Assembly (NCBI GenBank): GCA_016789745.1 | Contig: JAEUQF010000118.1 | Coordinates: 1 to 64,000, forward strand | Length of the DNA: 64,000 bases | Direction of reading: 5' to 3' | Source: Bryobacterales bacterium | GTDB taxonomy: Bacteria; Acidobacteriota; Terriglobia; Bryobacterales; Bryobacteraceae | Shown here: in pieces, positions 49,645 to 57,472 of the stretch | Numbering within the stretch: position 1 is the first letter of the stretch | How the letters are laid out: every line of letters starts with the position of its first letter | The notes under the pieces: model-generated | The model's input: the letters and a program-made list of their open reading frames with translations, nothing else | Database searches by the model: none | Told to the model about the DNA's origin: nothing | Translations under genes and position numbers: made by a program

Positions 49645-49653
49645 TGTTATCAT
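49645..49653 (+). promoter_or_regulatory. Extended -10 promoter of the 6S RNA gene
   Basis: TGTTATCAT is an extended -10 (TG-N-TATCAT). It ends seven bases before the G at 49660 where the terminal helix of the 6S RNA begins. No clear -35 is seen, as is common with extended -10 sites. Confidence 0.5.
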
Positions 49654-49659
49654 GCCTGT

Positions 49660-49876
49660 GGGGCGTTCCTGCGAAGTTAGTGATTTGTCCCTAAAAATTG
49701 ATCCGATAGTCAATGTCTAGGAACCCGTCTCGTTCTTTATAGATAGCGCCGGTGAGCAAGCTCGGCGGTGATGAGCCGCGGCAGAGAAGCCTGAAGGCGC
49801 ACGGAGGGTTCCCCCCTTGTTGAGTTTAGGGGTCAATAGACGGGGATGGACACGGCCCAGCGGTGCGCCCCTTTTT
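49660..49876 (+). ncRNA. ssrS: 6S RNA
   Basis: The roughly 215-nt RNA is closed by GGGGCG (49660-49665) with the 3' CGCCCC (49867-49871 region), followed by UUUUU (49872-49876) as terminator. The most conserved 6S segment is present: GGUGAGCAAGCUCGG (49751-49765; E. coli GGUGAGCAUGCUCGG), followed by GAGAAGCCUGAAGGCGCACGG (split here as GAGAAGCCU and GCGCACGG) as in E. coli GAGAAGCCUUAAAACUGCGACG. 6S RNA mimics an open promoter and inhibits sigma-70 RNA polymerase in stationary phase. It lies directly upstream of ymdB. Confidence 0.85.
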
Positions 49877-49919
49877 CTCCTCCCTTTGGTCATTGGCCGT
49901 CGGCGAACGGCACGTTTTC

Positions 49920-50705
49920 ATGCGAATCCTCTTCATTGGTGACATCTTTGCGTCCACTGGACGGCGTCTGGTGGCCGAGCACCTGCCTTTCATCCGCGAC
50001 AACGAGCAGATCGACTTTGTAATTGCGAATGCGGAGAATGCCGCCGGCGGTTTCGGCCTGACGCCGCCGCTGGCGCAGGATCTATTCGACCTGGGCATCG
50101 ACGTACTCACCAGCGGCAATCATATCTGGGACAAGCGCGAGATCTACGACTATCTGGACAAGCAGCCGCGCCTGCTGCGTCCCGCCAACTACCCCGCCGA
50201 CATGAACGGCCGCGGCGTGGTCGTGGTGGATTCCCGCAAGGGAGTGCGGGTGGCGGTGCTCAATCTACAGGGGCGCACCTATATGCCCAGCACGGATTGC
50301 CCGTTCCGCAAGGCCGACGAACTACTGAAGTCCATTGAGGGCGTGAAGGTGATCTTTGTCGATTTTCATGCCGAGGTGACCAGCGAGAAGATCGCCATGG
50401 GCTGGCATTTGGATGGGCGGGTTTCGGCGATGGTCGGCACCCATACCCATATCCCGACCGCCGACTCCCGCATTCTGCCGCACGGCACCGCCTATCAGAC
50501 CGACTGCGGGATGACCGGCCCCTATGACGGCGTTATTGGCGTGGAGAAGGAGCCGGTGATTCGCAAGTTCATGACGGCACTGCCGGTACGCTTTGAAGCC
50601 GCGCGCGGGATGGCCGAACTGCACGCCGTGATTGTAGACGTCGAAGAGGCCACCGGCCGCGCGCTGGCGATCAAACGTTATACGGTGAAGCAGAACGGAA
50701 ACTAG
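49920..50705 (+). CDS. ymdB: YmdB-family metallophosphoesterase
   Basis: The ATG at 49920 gives MRILFIGDIFASTGRR, the family N-terminus with the first metal Asp. The longer frame from 49863 overlaps the 6S RNA. The 261-residue protein keeps the YmdB motifs NAENAAGG, LTSGNHIWDKRE, FVDFHAEVTSEK and VGTHTHIPTAD, the last with the metal-binding HxH. YmdB enzymes hydrolyse 2',3'-cyclic AMP and act on RNA turnover and biofilm switching in Bacillus. Cyclic-phosphate chemistry links it loosely with the Rtc island 6 kb away, but the two are not one operon. Confidence 0.94.
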   Translation: MRILFIGDIFASTGRRLVAEHLPFIRDNEQIDFVIANAENAAGGFGLTPPLAQDLFDLGIDVLTSGNHIWDKREIYDYLDKQPRLLRPANYPADMNGRGVVVVDSRKGVRVAVLNLQGRTYMPSTDCPFRKADELLKSIEGVKVIFVDFHAEVTSEKIAMGWHLDGRVSAMVGTHTHIPTADSRILPHGTAYQTDCGMTGPYDGVIGVEKEPVIRKFMTALPVRFEAARGMAELHAVIVDVEEATGRALAIKRYTVKQNGN

Positions 50706-50780
50706 TCAAAGCCGATTCAAAACAAGGAGCTTTTCTGCGTTCATCGGCGGCCTACAGATGTTTTGTCGCAGCCCGCTAGC

Positions 50781-51467
50781 CTAGCGGCCCCGGCGGCGGC
50801 CCAGTACCACAGCGCCTAGTCCCACCAGCACCACCGCCCACGTGCCGGGTTCCGGCGTCATGGTCACTTCCCCACTCCAATTCGCCTGCGCCACCAATGA
50901 GCCGAGCAAGCCGTTGGCCGCAAAGGTGGCCGGCAGCTTGGTGGTGACGTAACCCGGTCCGCCTAAGGTGACCCACAACTGAATGCCCGCCAGTTCCGGT
51001 CCGGTGTTGGTGGCATTGGCAGTAATGCAGGCCACCGTCGCAAGCGTACCGAGACCCGCGCAGGACACCGTCTGATCCACATCGCCGGTATGCGAGTAGG
51101 CCTCCCCGGCTCCGAAGTTCGTAAACGAAAGGGTCACCAGTGTTTGGCCATCGAGAGCGCCATTGGACGGAGTGGCCCCGGCATAGCCGGTCAGCGCCGC
51201 GCCAGCAACCGAGCCGATCCCTTGGCCCAGCAGTGCGCCCGGTCCTCCCGTGACGGTGTCGAAAATAAGACCCGTACCGCCCAGATCAATGCTGATCTGC
51301 TCGATCTGCAGTCCGGGGGCGCCCCCAGTGTAGGTATGTACCCAAACGGCCAGCAATCCACCGGTGACAACGGAGGTACCGGAGACGGAGATGGTAGCAG
51401 CCTGGGTGGGGAAACCCAGGGAAAGGCACACCAAGACGGGGAGAGAGCGTAAGAGAAATCGCAGCAC
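50781..51467 (-). CDS. PEP-CTERM sorted extracellular protein
   Basis: The 228-residue protein has a signal peptide (MLRFLLRSLPVLVCLSLGF) and a beta-rich, Gly/Thr-rich body. At the C-terminus is a complete PEP-CTERM signal: the MTPEPGTWAVVLVGLGAVVL stretch (PEP box, transmembrane helix) followed by GRRRGR. Such proteins are exported and cut by exosortase, often in exopolysaccharide-producing bacteria; the exosortase is not in this window. Two Cys near residues 135-147 may form a disulfide. Function of the body unknown. Confidence 0.92.
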   Translation of the reverse strand: MLRFLLRSLPVLVCLSLGFPTQAATISVSGTSVVTGGLLAVWVHTYTGGAPGLQIEQISIDLGGTGLIFDTVTGGPGALLGQGIGSVAGAALTGYAGATPSNGALDGQTLVTLSFTNFGAGEAYSHTGDVDQTVSCAGLGTLATVACITANATNTGPELAGIQLWVTLGGPGYVTTKLPATFAANGLLGSLVAQANWSGEVTMTPEPGTWAVVLVGLGAVVLGRRRGR

Positions 51468-51621
51468 AATCAGACAAAGATACCTTAACCGCTACTAAAA
51501 AGTCCTGTAAATTTCCCGACCGAAAGTACCGGTACTTGGACGAAGCCTATTCCCCGGCGCGCGCGGCGAGACGGCTCCGCCCGGCGCAGCATCGTACCGT
51601 AAGGGAACAGAACATCAATGA

Positions 51622-51642
51622 CCGTGGGCGCGAGGCCCACGG
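51622..51642. terminator. Strong stem-loop between PEP-CTERM and BNR genes
   Basis: CCGTGGGC (51622-51629) pairs perfectly with GCCCACGG (51635-51642) around a 5-nt loop. It is 24 bp beyond the BNR-protein stop codon on the minus strand. No U-tract follows; it may be a terminator or mRNA-stabilising hairpin. The remaining 190 bp between the two genes shows nothing else. Confidence 0.4.
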
Positions 51643-51665
51643 CCATGGAAAGAGCGTCGAGCCGG

Positions 51666-52910
51666 TCAGCGCGCCCGCCCGCGCAACAGCACGGCCTGCG
51701 GTCCTTTCTCGCCCCGGGTTTCCGTCCAACCGACGAAGGTCCGGCCCGACATCCCCAACGCCAGCGACGGATAGTTCACCGCCCCCACCTTCGGCACCCC
51801 CACCTTCTGGAGCGCCGTCAGGGTGCCGTTGGCGCCCACTTCGCGGTAGTAGATGCTCATCTTGCCCCAGGAATCGTCTGCCTTGGCATCACGCGCCTGG
51901 AAGGCGATGCCGAGGCGGTTCTCGTAAGCGGCCACGAAGGGGTGTGTCGCATCGGTCGTACCATCGGAAATGGCGCGCTTGGGCGCAAAGTCGACCCCGT
52001 TGGTGGTGGAAGAAAGGAAGATGCCGGGTTTGCCGCCGGCTTCGGTGAACCAGATAGCGTAAAGTTTGTCGCCGGCGGTGGCGAGGCTGGCACCGACGTG
52101 CGGGCAGCCCTTGATCTTCCAGTTGTCGACGCCGATGGGCTTGGGCGTGGTCCAGGTGCTGCCTTTGTCGGCGGAGGAGACGAAGTGGATGTCGCGGATG
52201 TCGCCGGTAACAACCGCGCGCCAGGACACCACCACACGGCCGCCGACGAAGCCGAATGAGACACGGCAGCAGGGGCAGACATCAGTGGCCAGCCGCTGGT
52301 TCTTCGACCAGGTCTTGCCGCCATCGGTGGACTTGGTGAGGTAAACGGAGGCCGCGCTGGCGGTGTAATCGCCGGTCTTGGCGGCATCGGCGTCGCGCAT
52401 ATCCAGCCACGCAGCGTACAGTGTACCGTCGGGGCCCACCGCCGCGCCCTGGAAGCCATGCGAGTTCGGCGCCGGGTCATCGTCGATGGTGATCGCTGGC
52501 GACCACGTGGTCATCATGGCGCCGCCGCGCGAGAAGCGCACATGCGAGCCGCCCTTCGGATCACGGGCATTCCAGAACGCATAGATCGTCATTTCATCGG
52601 GTGACAGGAAAAACTGCGGGGAGTTCTCGCCATGGTCCGACACTTCGCCCAGCACGTGGTTCACGCGCTGCGGCTCACTCCAGGTTTCGCCGACATCGGC
52701 GCTGGAGACGAAGAATAGATCGGCACCGCGTTCGGCCGGAGCCGTGTAGATGCCCAACAGCCCCTGCGCGCGCCGGGAGATGATCTTCGGGCTCTTGCTG
52801 GACTTGCCGTTATGGAAAGCCTGCGGCTCCTTTTCGAAACTGACGCCCGAGGGCGGCACTGTGGCCGCCCCCAGCAAAAGACACACCGGAATCAGGAGGA
52901 ATTTCTTCAT
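51666..52910 (-). CDS. Secreted BNR/sialidase-like beta-propeller protein
   Basis: The 414-residue protein has a signal peptide (MKKFLLIPVCLLLGAATV) and a six-bladed-type propeller with Asp-box repeats: SADVGETWSEP, STDGGKTWSKN, SADKGSTWTTP and the weaker STTNGVDFAP. An unusual CPCC pair occurs in DVCPCCRVSFG, which could bind metal or form a vicinal disulfide. The catalytic Arg triad and Tyr of true sialidases are not evident, so the function may be another glycan or non-enzymatic role. It follows the TonB receptor gene by 15 bp and is probably co-transcribed. Confidence 0.85.
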   Translation of the reverse strand: MKKFLLIPVCLLLGAATVPPSGVSFEKEPQAFHNGKSSKSPKIISRRAQGLLGIYTAPAERGADLFFVSSADVGETWSEPQRVNHVLGEVSDHGENSPQFFLSPDEMTIYAFWNARDPKGGSHVRFSRGGAMMTTWSPAITIDDDPAPNSHGFQGAAVGPDGTLYAAWLDMRDADAAKTGDYTASAASVYLTKSTDGGKTWSKNQRLATDVCPCCRVSFGFVGGRVVVSWRAVVTGDIRDIHFVSSADKGSTWTTPKPIGVDNWKIKGCPHVGASLATAGDKLYAIWFTEAGGKPGIFLSSTTNGVDFAPKRAISDGTTDATHPFVAAYENRLGIAFQARDAKADDSWGKMSIYYREVGANGTLTALQKVGVPKVGAVNYPSLALGMSGRTFVGWTETRGEKGPQAVLLRGRAR

Positions 52911-52925
52911 CGCGAGTCTCCTTGG

Positions 52926-55808
52926 TTAAAACACCAGTCGCAGGGCCAATTGGGCCTGGCGCGGATCATTGGCCGTCAGCGCCTGTCCGAAATTCGGAGA
53001 GGTCAACACGCTGTCCGGTGGGTTGTAGTTGACGGTGTTGGTGAGGTTGAAGACCTCGCCACGCAGTTCCATCTGGAACATCTCCGTAAGCCGGAACGTT
53101 TTGTGCACACCGAGGTTGAGGCCGATCATCGAGTCGGCATAAGCGGTGTTGCGTCCGGTGGTGCCGAACACGCCGCGAGCGGGGGTCAACTGGCTGCGCA
53201 GCGCCGGGTCCATCGAGATGACGCGCCGTGCGGCGGGATCGAACGATAGCGCCCCAGGCACGGCCATGATGCGGTTGTTGTTCGTGCCGAAGGGCGAATC
53301 GGTACCCGAATAGAGCGTGTAGGGGCGGCCGGTCTGCAGGGTAACGATGCCCTGCAGGCGGAAGCCCCACGGCAGTTCGTAGCTGGCGGCGTGCGACATG
53401 ACGTGGCGCATGTCGAAGTCTGACGGGCCGCGGTTCAGCCGCCAGTTGCGCTCGTCCAGCGCGAGGATGCCGCGGTCGATGCCACTGTTGGAGTTGGGAA
53501 AGTCGCTAACCTCGTCGATGAACTTCGACCAGGTGTAGGAAGTCCGCGACATGAGCTTGCCGAAGCGGGCATTGAAGCTCATCTGGAGGCCGTTGTAGTT
53601 GGAGTTGGCGGCGGTTTCGAGCACGTTCACGACACCCACGGTTGGATCCGGACGCGAGGCCTGCGCCAAGCCATCGCCGCCGTTAGGACGGGAAGCGCGG
53701 GGCATCTTCCGGCCCAGCGTGCCGACATAGGCGACGCTCAGCACCGTCTGCGGATTGAAGATCTGCCGTTCGACGGTGAGGTTGATGTGCTGGGAATAGG
53801 GCTGGCGGGCGTTGGCCTGGGGCAGCACGATGCCGGTGGGCAGTCCGGCCTGCGCGGTGGCCAGCAAATCGGGGAACTGCGGGCTGGCGGCGGCAAAGTT
53901 GCGGATGCGCGGGGCGTTGAAGCGGGTGAGGCCGACGAAGCTCAACTCCAACACGTTGTAATAGAGCCCGTAGCCGCCGCGGACCACCGTCTTGCCGCTG
54001 TTGTCGGCCTGCCAGGCAAAGCCGATGCGCGGCGCAAAGTTGTTGCGGTCCGGCGCAAAGCGATAGCGCTCTTCGATGAGGCCGTTCACCTCGCGTGGCA
54101 CGGAGTTGAACTCATAGCGCAGGCCGAGGTTCAACGTCAGGCGGCGATGCACGCGCCAGTCATCCTGGAAGTAGGCGTTGTACTCGGTGGCGCGCAGGCC
54201 GATGTAGGGGTTGCCGATGTTGCGCGTGTAGGAGGCGGCGCGGCCGGCCAGGAAATCCGGGATGGAGTTGAAGCGCAGCACGCCGGTGAACGAAGGCGCG
54301 AAGGTGCCGTTGTTCAACTGCAGGCGCCGCACATTCACACCGGCCTTGAAGCCATGCGTGCCACGCGTGATGCTGAGGTCATCGGCGTACTGGAAGGTGT
54401 TCTGCGCGGTCTTCCGAGCCATGAAGGCAAACTGGCCCAGCGAACTCAGCCCGTTCACTGCCAGCGTGCCGATAAGGCCGTTACGGGCGGGATCGCCGAG
54501 GGCCACCGGATCCAGGAAGTCGTCATTGAGGTTGAAGCGCGTGTAGTTCAGGCGGGCTTCGTTGAGAATGGACGGGCCCGGCGTCCAGATGTGCTGCAGG
54601 GAGTGGCCGATAGGGCCGACGGCGCTTTCATAGCGGGCGAAGGATGCCCCGCTGGTGCCCTTGTTGATAGCGCTGAGCCGCGTCATGCGCCAGAAGACGC
54701 GCTGGGTGGCGGTGAGTTCATGATCGACGCGAAGGACTTGGCTGTTCTGATCCACCGAAGAGCCTGGATTGGCGCGATGCAGGTTGGTGCCCGGAATATT
54801 CGGTTCCGGCAGTAATGCGGCCAGGGCAGCAACGGCAGGCACCGCCTGGGCTTTCTGCGCGCCAGTCAGCGTCTGGATGGTGGCCGGCTGCGTGCTGCGG
54901 CGGATGTTCCATTCGCTGTTGGCGAAGAAGAACGTCTTGTTGCGGCGGATGGGGCCGCCGAAGTTGAAGCCGAAGTTGTTGGCACGCAGCGGAGCGCGGG
55001 TCAGGTCGAAGGTGTTGCGCGCGTCCAGCTTTTCGTTGCGCAGGTAGTTGAACGCCAGTCCGTGGAAATCATTGCCGCCGCGCTTGGTAACGATGCTGAC
55101 CACCGATCCGTTCTGCCGGCCGTGTTCGGCTTTGAAGTTGTGCGTCAGCACCTGCATGCCTTCGATGGCCTCGGTGGAGATGAGTTGTTCGGAGGCGCCG
55201 CGGCCCATCAGCAGGCCACCCTCGGCTTCGTTGAAGTCGTTGGAATCCACCAGGTAGTTGTTGTTGCGGTTGCGCGCTCCGGAGACGGCAAACGGCCGAT
55301 GCGCGGCGGTGGATAAGGAAACGCCGGGCGTCAGATACGCCTGCGTGCGGAAGTTGCGCCCGGTGCCGCCGCCCAGCATCGGCAGGTCGTTCATCAGCGC
55401 GGCGTTGTAGCTGGCGCCTTTGTCCGGCGCGTCGGTACGCAGCGCGGACACCTCGGCCGTGACGGTGACCGATTGCGCCGAAGCCACCGGCACCATCGTC
55501 AGCTTCACATTCGGCGACTCGCCGATGGCTACCCGCACCTCACCCACCGAGGCAGCCGCAAAGCCGGCCTTTTCGGCGGTAACTTTGTAGAACGATTGCG
55601 GCAGACTGGGCACAACAAAGCGCCCCGACCGGTCGCTACGCGCTTCGGTCTTCTGACCCGAAGCAAGATTGACAACTTCGATTTTGGCCTCTTCGACAGC
55701 CAAGCCCTGTGTATCCAGGACCAGGCCGGAGATGGACCCGCCAATGTTTTGCGCCCACGCGGAGAGGGCGCAGAGAAATACCGCAGTCACGCGAGAACGC
55801 GTGGACAT
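52926..55808 (-). CDS. Oar-type TonB-dependent receptor
   Basis: The 960-residue outer-membrane protein has a signal peptide and an N-terminal carboxypeptidase-regulatory domain (GGSISGLVLDTQGLAVEEAK, then GRFVVPSLPQSFYKV). A plug domain follows (VTVTAEVSALRTDAPDKGA, with ALMNDLPMLGGG) and then a long beta-barrel ending in LALRLVF, the terminal aromatic signature. Such receptors are greatly expanded in Acidobacteria and are thought to import large glycans or proteins. With the BNR protein downstream and the haem/copper and MFS genes upstream it forms a probable uptake locus. Confidence 0.94.
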   Translation of the reverse strand: MSTRSRVTAVFLCALSAWAQNIGGSISGLVLDTQGLAVEEAKIEVVNLASGQKTEARSDRSGRFVVPSLPQSFYKVTAEKAGFAAASVGEVRVAIGESPNVKLTMVPVASAQSVTVTAEVSALRTDAPDKGASYNAALMNDLPMLGGGTGRNFRTQAYLTPGVSLSTAAHRPFAVSGARNRNNNYLVDSNDFNEAEGGLLMGRGASEQLISTEAIEGMQVLTHNFKAEHGRQNGSVVSIVTKRGGNDFHGLAFNYLRNEKLDARNTFDLTRAPLRANNFGFNFGGPIRRNKTFFFANSEWNIRRSTQPATIQTLTGAQKAQAVPAVAALAALLPEPNIPGTNLHRANPGSSVDQNSQVLRVDHELTATQRVFWRMTRLSAINKGTSGASFARYESAVGPIGHSLQHIWTPGPSILNEARLNYTRFNLNDDFLDPVALGDPARNGLIGTLAVNGLSSLGQFAFMARKTAQNTFQYADDLSITRGTHGFKAGVNVRRLQLNNGTFAPSFTGVLRFNSIPDFLAGRAASYTRNIGNPYIGLRATEYNAYFQDDWRVHRRLTLNLGLRYEFNSVPREVNGLIEERYRFAPDRNNFAPRIGFAWQADNSGKTVVRGGYGLYYNVLELSFVGLTRFNAPRIRNFAAASPQFPDLLATAQAGLPTGIVLPQANARQPYSQHINLTVERQIFNPQTVLSVAYVGTLGRKMPRASRPNGGDGLAQASRPDPTVGVVNVLETAANSNYNGLQMSFNARFGKLMSRTSYTWSKFIDEVSDFPNSNSGIDRGILALDERNWRLNRGPSDFDMRHVMSHAASYELPWGFRLQGIVTLQTGRPYTLYSGTDSPFGTNNNRIMAVPGALSFDPAARRVISMDPALRSQLTPARGVFGTTGRNTAYADSMIGLNLGVHKTFRLTEMFQMELRGEVFNLTNTVNYNPPDSVLTSPNFGQALTANDPRQAQLALRLVF

Positions 55809-55852
55809 AAAGGTAGCCCCTTTCTTTCAAAGACCCAGATTTGTAGTTGGAA

Positions 55853-56269
55853 TCAGAGGGAAAGAAAGGGGGGCGGGGGGCGTTGGAACAGCGACGTGGA
55901 CCGGGGAGACGGCCGCAGACGGCCCGTGCCAGCCAGCAGCAGCGGTGTGATCTGTTCCACACGCGCGACCACGTGCGGCGCGCGGGAGGCCACGATGGGA
56001 CTCGCCGAGGGCGACGCCTGGCAGCATTTGGCACACTTGGTGCCGCAGGGCGGCGCGGCTTCCAGAGTGGGATTCCCCACCTTGGCTTGCGCCTTGCGTT
56101 TGCAGCAGGCATGCCGGCTCCGCTTGCAGCAGGCCATGGCCGGTTGCGAGGCGGCCATGTATTGCAACAGCGGCCCGGCTAACAGGGCGATCAACACAGC
56201 AAGCCCGGACACACGTCGGGCCAGAAAGCTGTGTTGAACCCAGGAAGGCACTGAACGGTACGATAACAC
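55853..56269 (-). CDS. Small secreted or membrane Cys-rich protein
   Basis: The 138-residue product has one hydrophobic segment (VSGLAVLIALLAGPLLQYMA, about 20-40). A Cys-rich, basic region follows: ACCKRSRHACCKRK and CGTKCAKCCQ, nine Cys within 50 residues. The C-terminal half is Pro/Ser-rich. The paired CC motifs suggest metal binding (zinc or copper). It lies 6 bp after the copper-monooxygenase-like gene and 44 bp before the TonB receptor on the same strand. Family unknown, and because codon bias here yields many spurious ORFs, existence is only moderately certain. Confidence 0.6.
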   Translation of the reverse strand: MLSYRSVPSWVQHSFLARRVSGLAVLIALLAGPLLQYMAASQPAMACCKRSRHACCKRKAQAKVGNPTLEAAPPCGTKCAKCCQASPSASPIVASRAPHVVARVEQITPLLLAGTGRLRPSPRSTSLFQRPPPPFLSL

Positions 56270-56275
56270 AAGACG

Positions 56276-57472
56276 CTACGGACGAGTGAAGTAATGGCGC
56301 TTGTCCATGTCCGGCGGCACGGCAACATCGAAGAATCCGATCATCATTTCCTGCCAGCTTTGCTCGCCCCAGGTGACTTCGGCATCGGGGTCGGGATTGC
56401 GCGGGTTGTTCGGCGAGTTGTCGTAATAGGCGGTGAGCAGCAGGCGCGCCCCGGCGGCGAGCGGGCGCGGTTCGGCCAATTGATAGTGGATCTGCCAGTA
56501 GAAGTTGTAGGGCTTCACGCGCAGCAGGGTTTCGACACGGCCGCTCGCACCGGCGATCTGGTACTCAAAGGCCGAGCCGCGCAGGTGCATGTGGGGCAGC
56601 ATGCTCAATAGCAATGCAGGCTGCGGGAGGGTCCCAGAAACCGAAAGCCGGTAGTCGCCGTCACCAGGCGGAATGCGGATATGGTCGTTGCCCATCTGCA
56701 GCGTCAGAACGCGGTGCGTGGGCTGGCCCTGGTACCACCGAAGCGCCACCTGCATCTGGTCAACGGCGGCTTGCTTGGGTTTGGCGGTGTAGTGGATCTG
56801 GAGAATCAGATCGGCGCCGGCGGGGATGAGTTTCGCCATACCGAGGCGCAGCGTGACCGGACCGCTGCCTGGCGTGTAGACGGCAAGGATATCGCTGGTC
56901 GTGCGGCTGCTGGGGCCATCGGCGGTGAAGTAAACGCCGGGAGTCGCGGAGCGCAGCCAGGGGTCGGATCTCTCGCGGACGTAGAGGACAGCGTGGTGAA
57001 CCACGGCGCGGTCTTTGGGGATAAGGTGGATGGCGGAAACCCAACGGGGGATGGAAGTGTCCAGAGGAAGAATCAGGAACTGATACGGCACCTCGGCACC
57101 GGCCGGAATCCGAAACGGCCGCGGCGCGGTGATCCGCAGATTCATATGGGGCAGGCCTCCCGGCCTGCGCGCGACGTCCACGTCTCGCCCTGCCACGGGG
57201 TAAGAAGCCCACTCGATCAGCGCCTTCCGCTCCGCCTCCGTCAACGTAGGATCATTCGCAAAGTGCCCGTATCGCGGGTCCGCGAACCACGGCGGCATAC
57301 GCTTGCTCAGCACAGCTTCCCGGATCGCCTTCGCCCACGGCCGCGCCTGCGCGAACGTCTCCAGCGGCATCGGCCCGATGTCGCCCTTGCGGTGACAGTT
57401 CACGCAGCGGCGTTCGAGGATCGGCTGGATGTCGGCAAAGGTGGTCAGGGCAAGCAGCGCCGGAGCCCACAT
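56276..57472 (-). CDS. Copper type II monooxygenase-like protein with N-terminal cytochrome c motif
   Basis: The start at 57472 (MWAPALLALTTFADIQP) overlaps the MFS stop as TAATG; the 398-residue protein has a short export segment. A single haem site CVNCH (residues 23-27) lies in a short cytochrome domain with MPLETF and MPPWFADP. The rest resembles the peptidylglycine monooxygenase/dopamine-beta-hydroxylase-like fold: AVVHHAVLYV, LILQIHYTAKP and SMLPHMHLRGS are the His/Met copper-binding motifs. It is predicted to be a redox enzyme of the cell envelope. A REP-like element inserts about 16 codons (RDVDVARRPGG region, near residue 97-108). Confidence 0.85.
   Translation of the reverse strand: MWAPALLALTTFADIQPILERRCVNCHRKGDIGPMPLETFAQARPWAKAIREAVLSKRMPPWFADPRYGHFANDPTLTEAERKALIEWASYPVAGRDVDVARRPGGLPHMNLRITAPRPFRIPAGAEVPYQFLILPLDTSIPRWVSAIHLIPKDRAVVHHAVLYVRERSDPWLRSATPGVYFTADGPSSRTTSDILAVYTPGSGPVTLRLGMAKLIPAGADLILQIHYTAKPKQAAVDQMQVALRWYQGQPTHRVLTLQMGNDHIRIPPGDGDYRLSVSGTLPQPALLLSMLPHMHLRGSAFEYQIAGASGRVETLLRVKPYNFYWQIHYQLAEPRPLAAGARLLLTAYYDNSPNNPRNPDPDAEVTWGEQSWQEMMIGFFDVAVPPDMDKRHYFTRP
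57148..57194. repeat. REP-like double-hairpin element, copy 2 (inside a coding sequence)
   Basis: This copy aligns with 40786-40832 with about five mismatches. Two of these are compensatory in the first stem (GCAGGCC-TCCC-GGCCTGC), while the second hairpin keeps GCGCGACG-TCCA-CGTC. It lies in frame within the copper-monooxygenase-like gene, whose surrounding residues stay homologous in style on both sides. Confidence 0.7.

Noticed and set aside
50764-50790. Palindrome CCGCTAG-C-CTAGCGG as terminator between ymdB and the PEP-CTERM gene
   Set aside because: A one-base loop cannot form a hairpin of the required kind and no U-tract follows; it overlaps the PEP-CTERM stop region.
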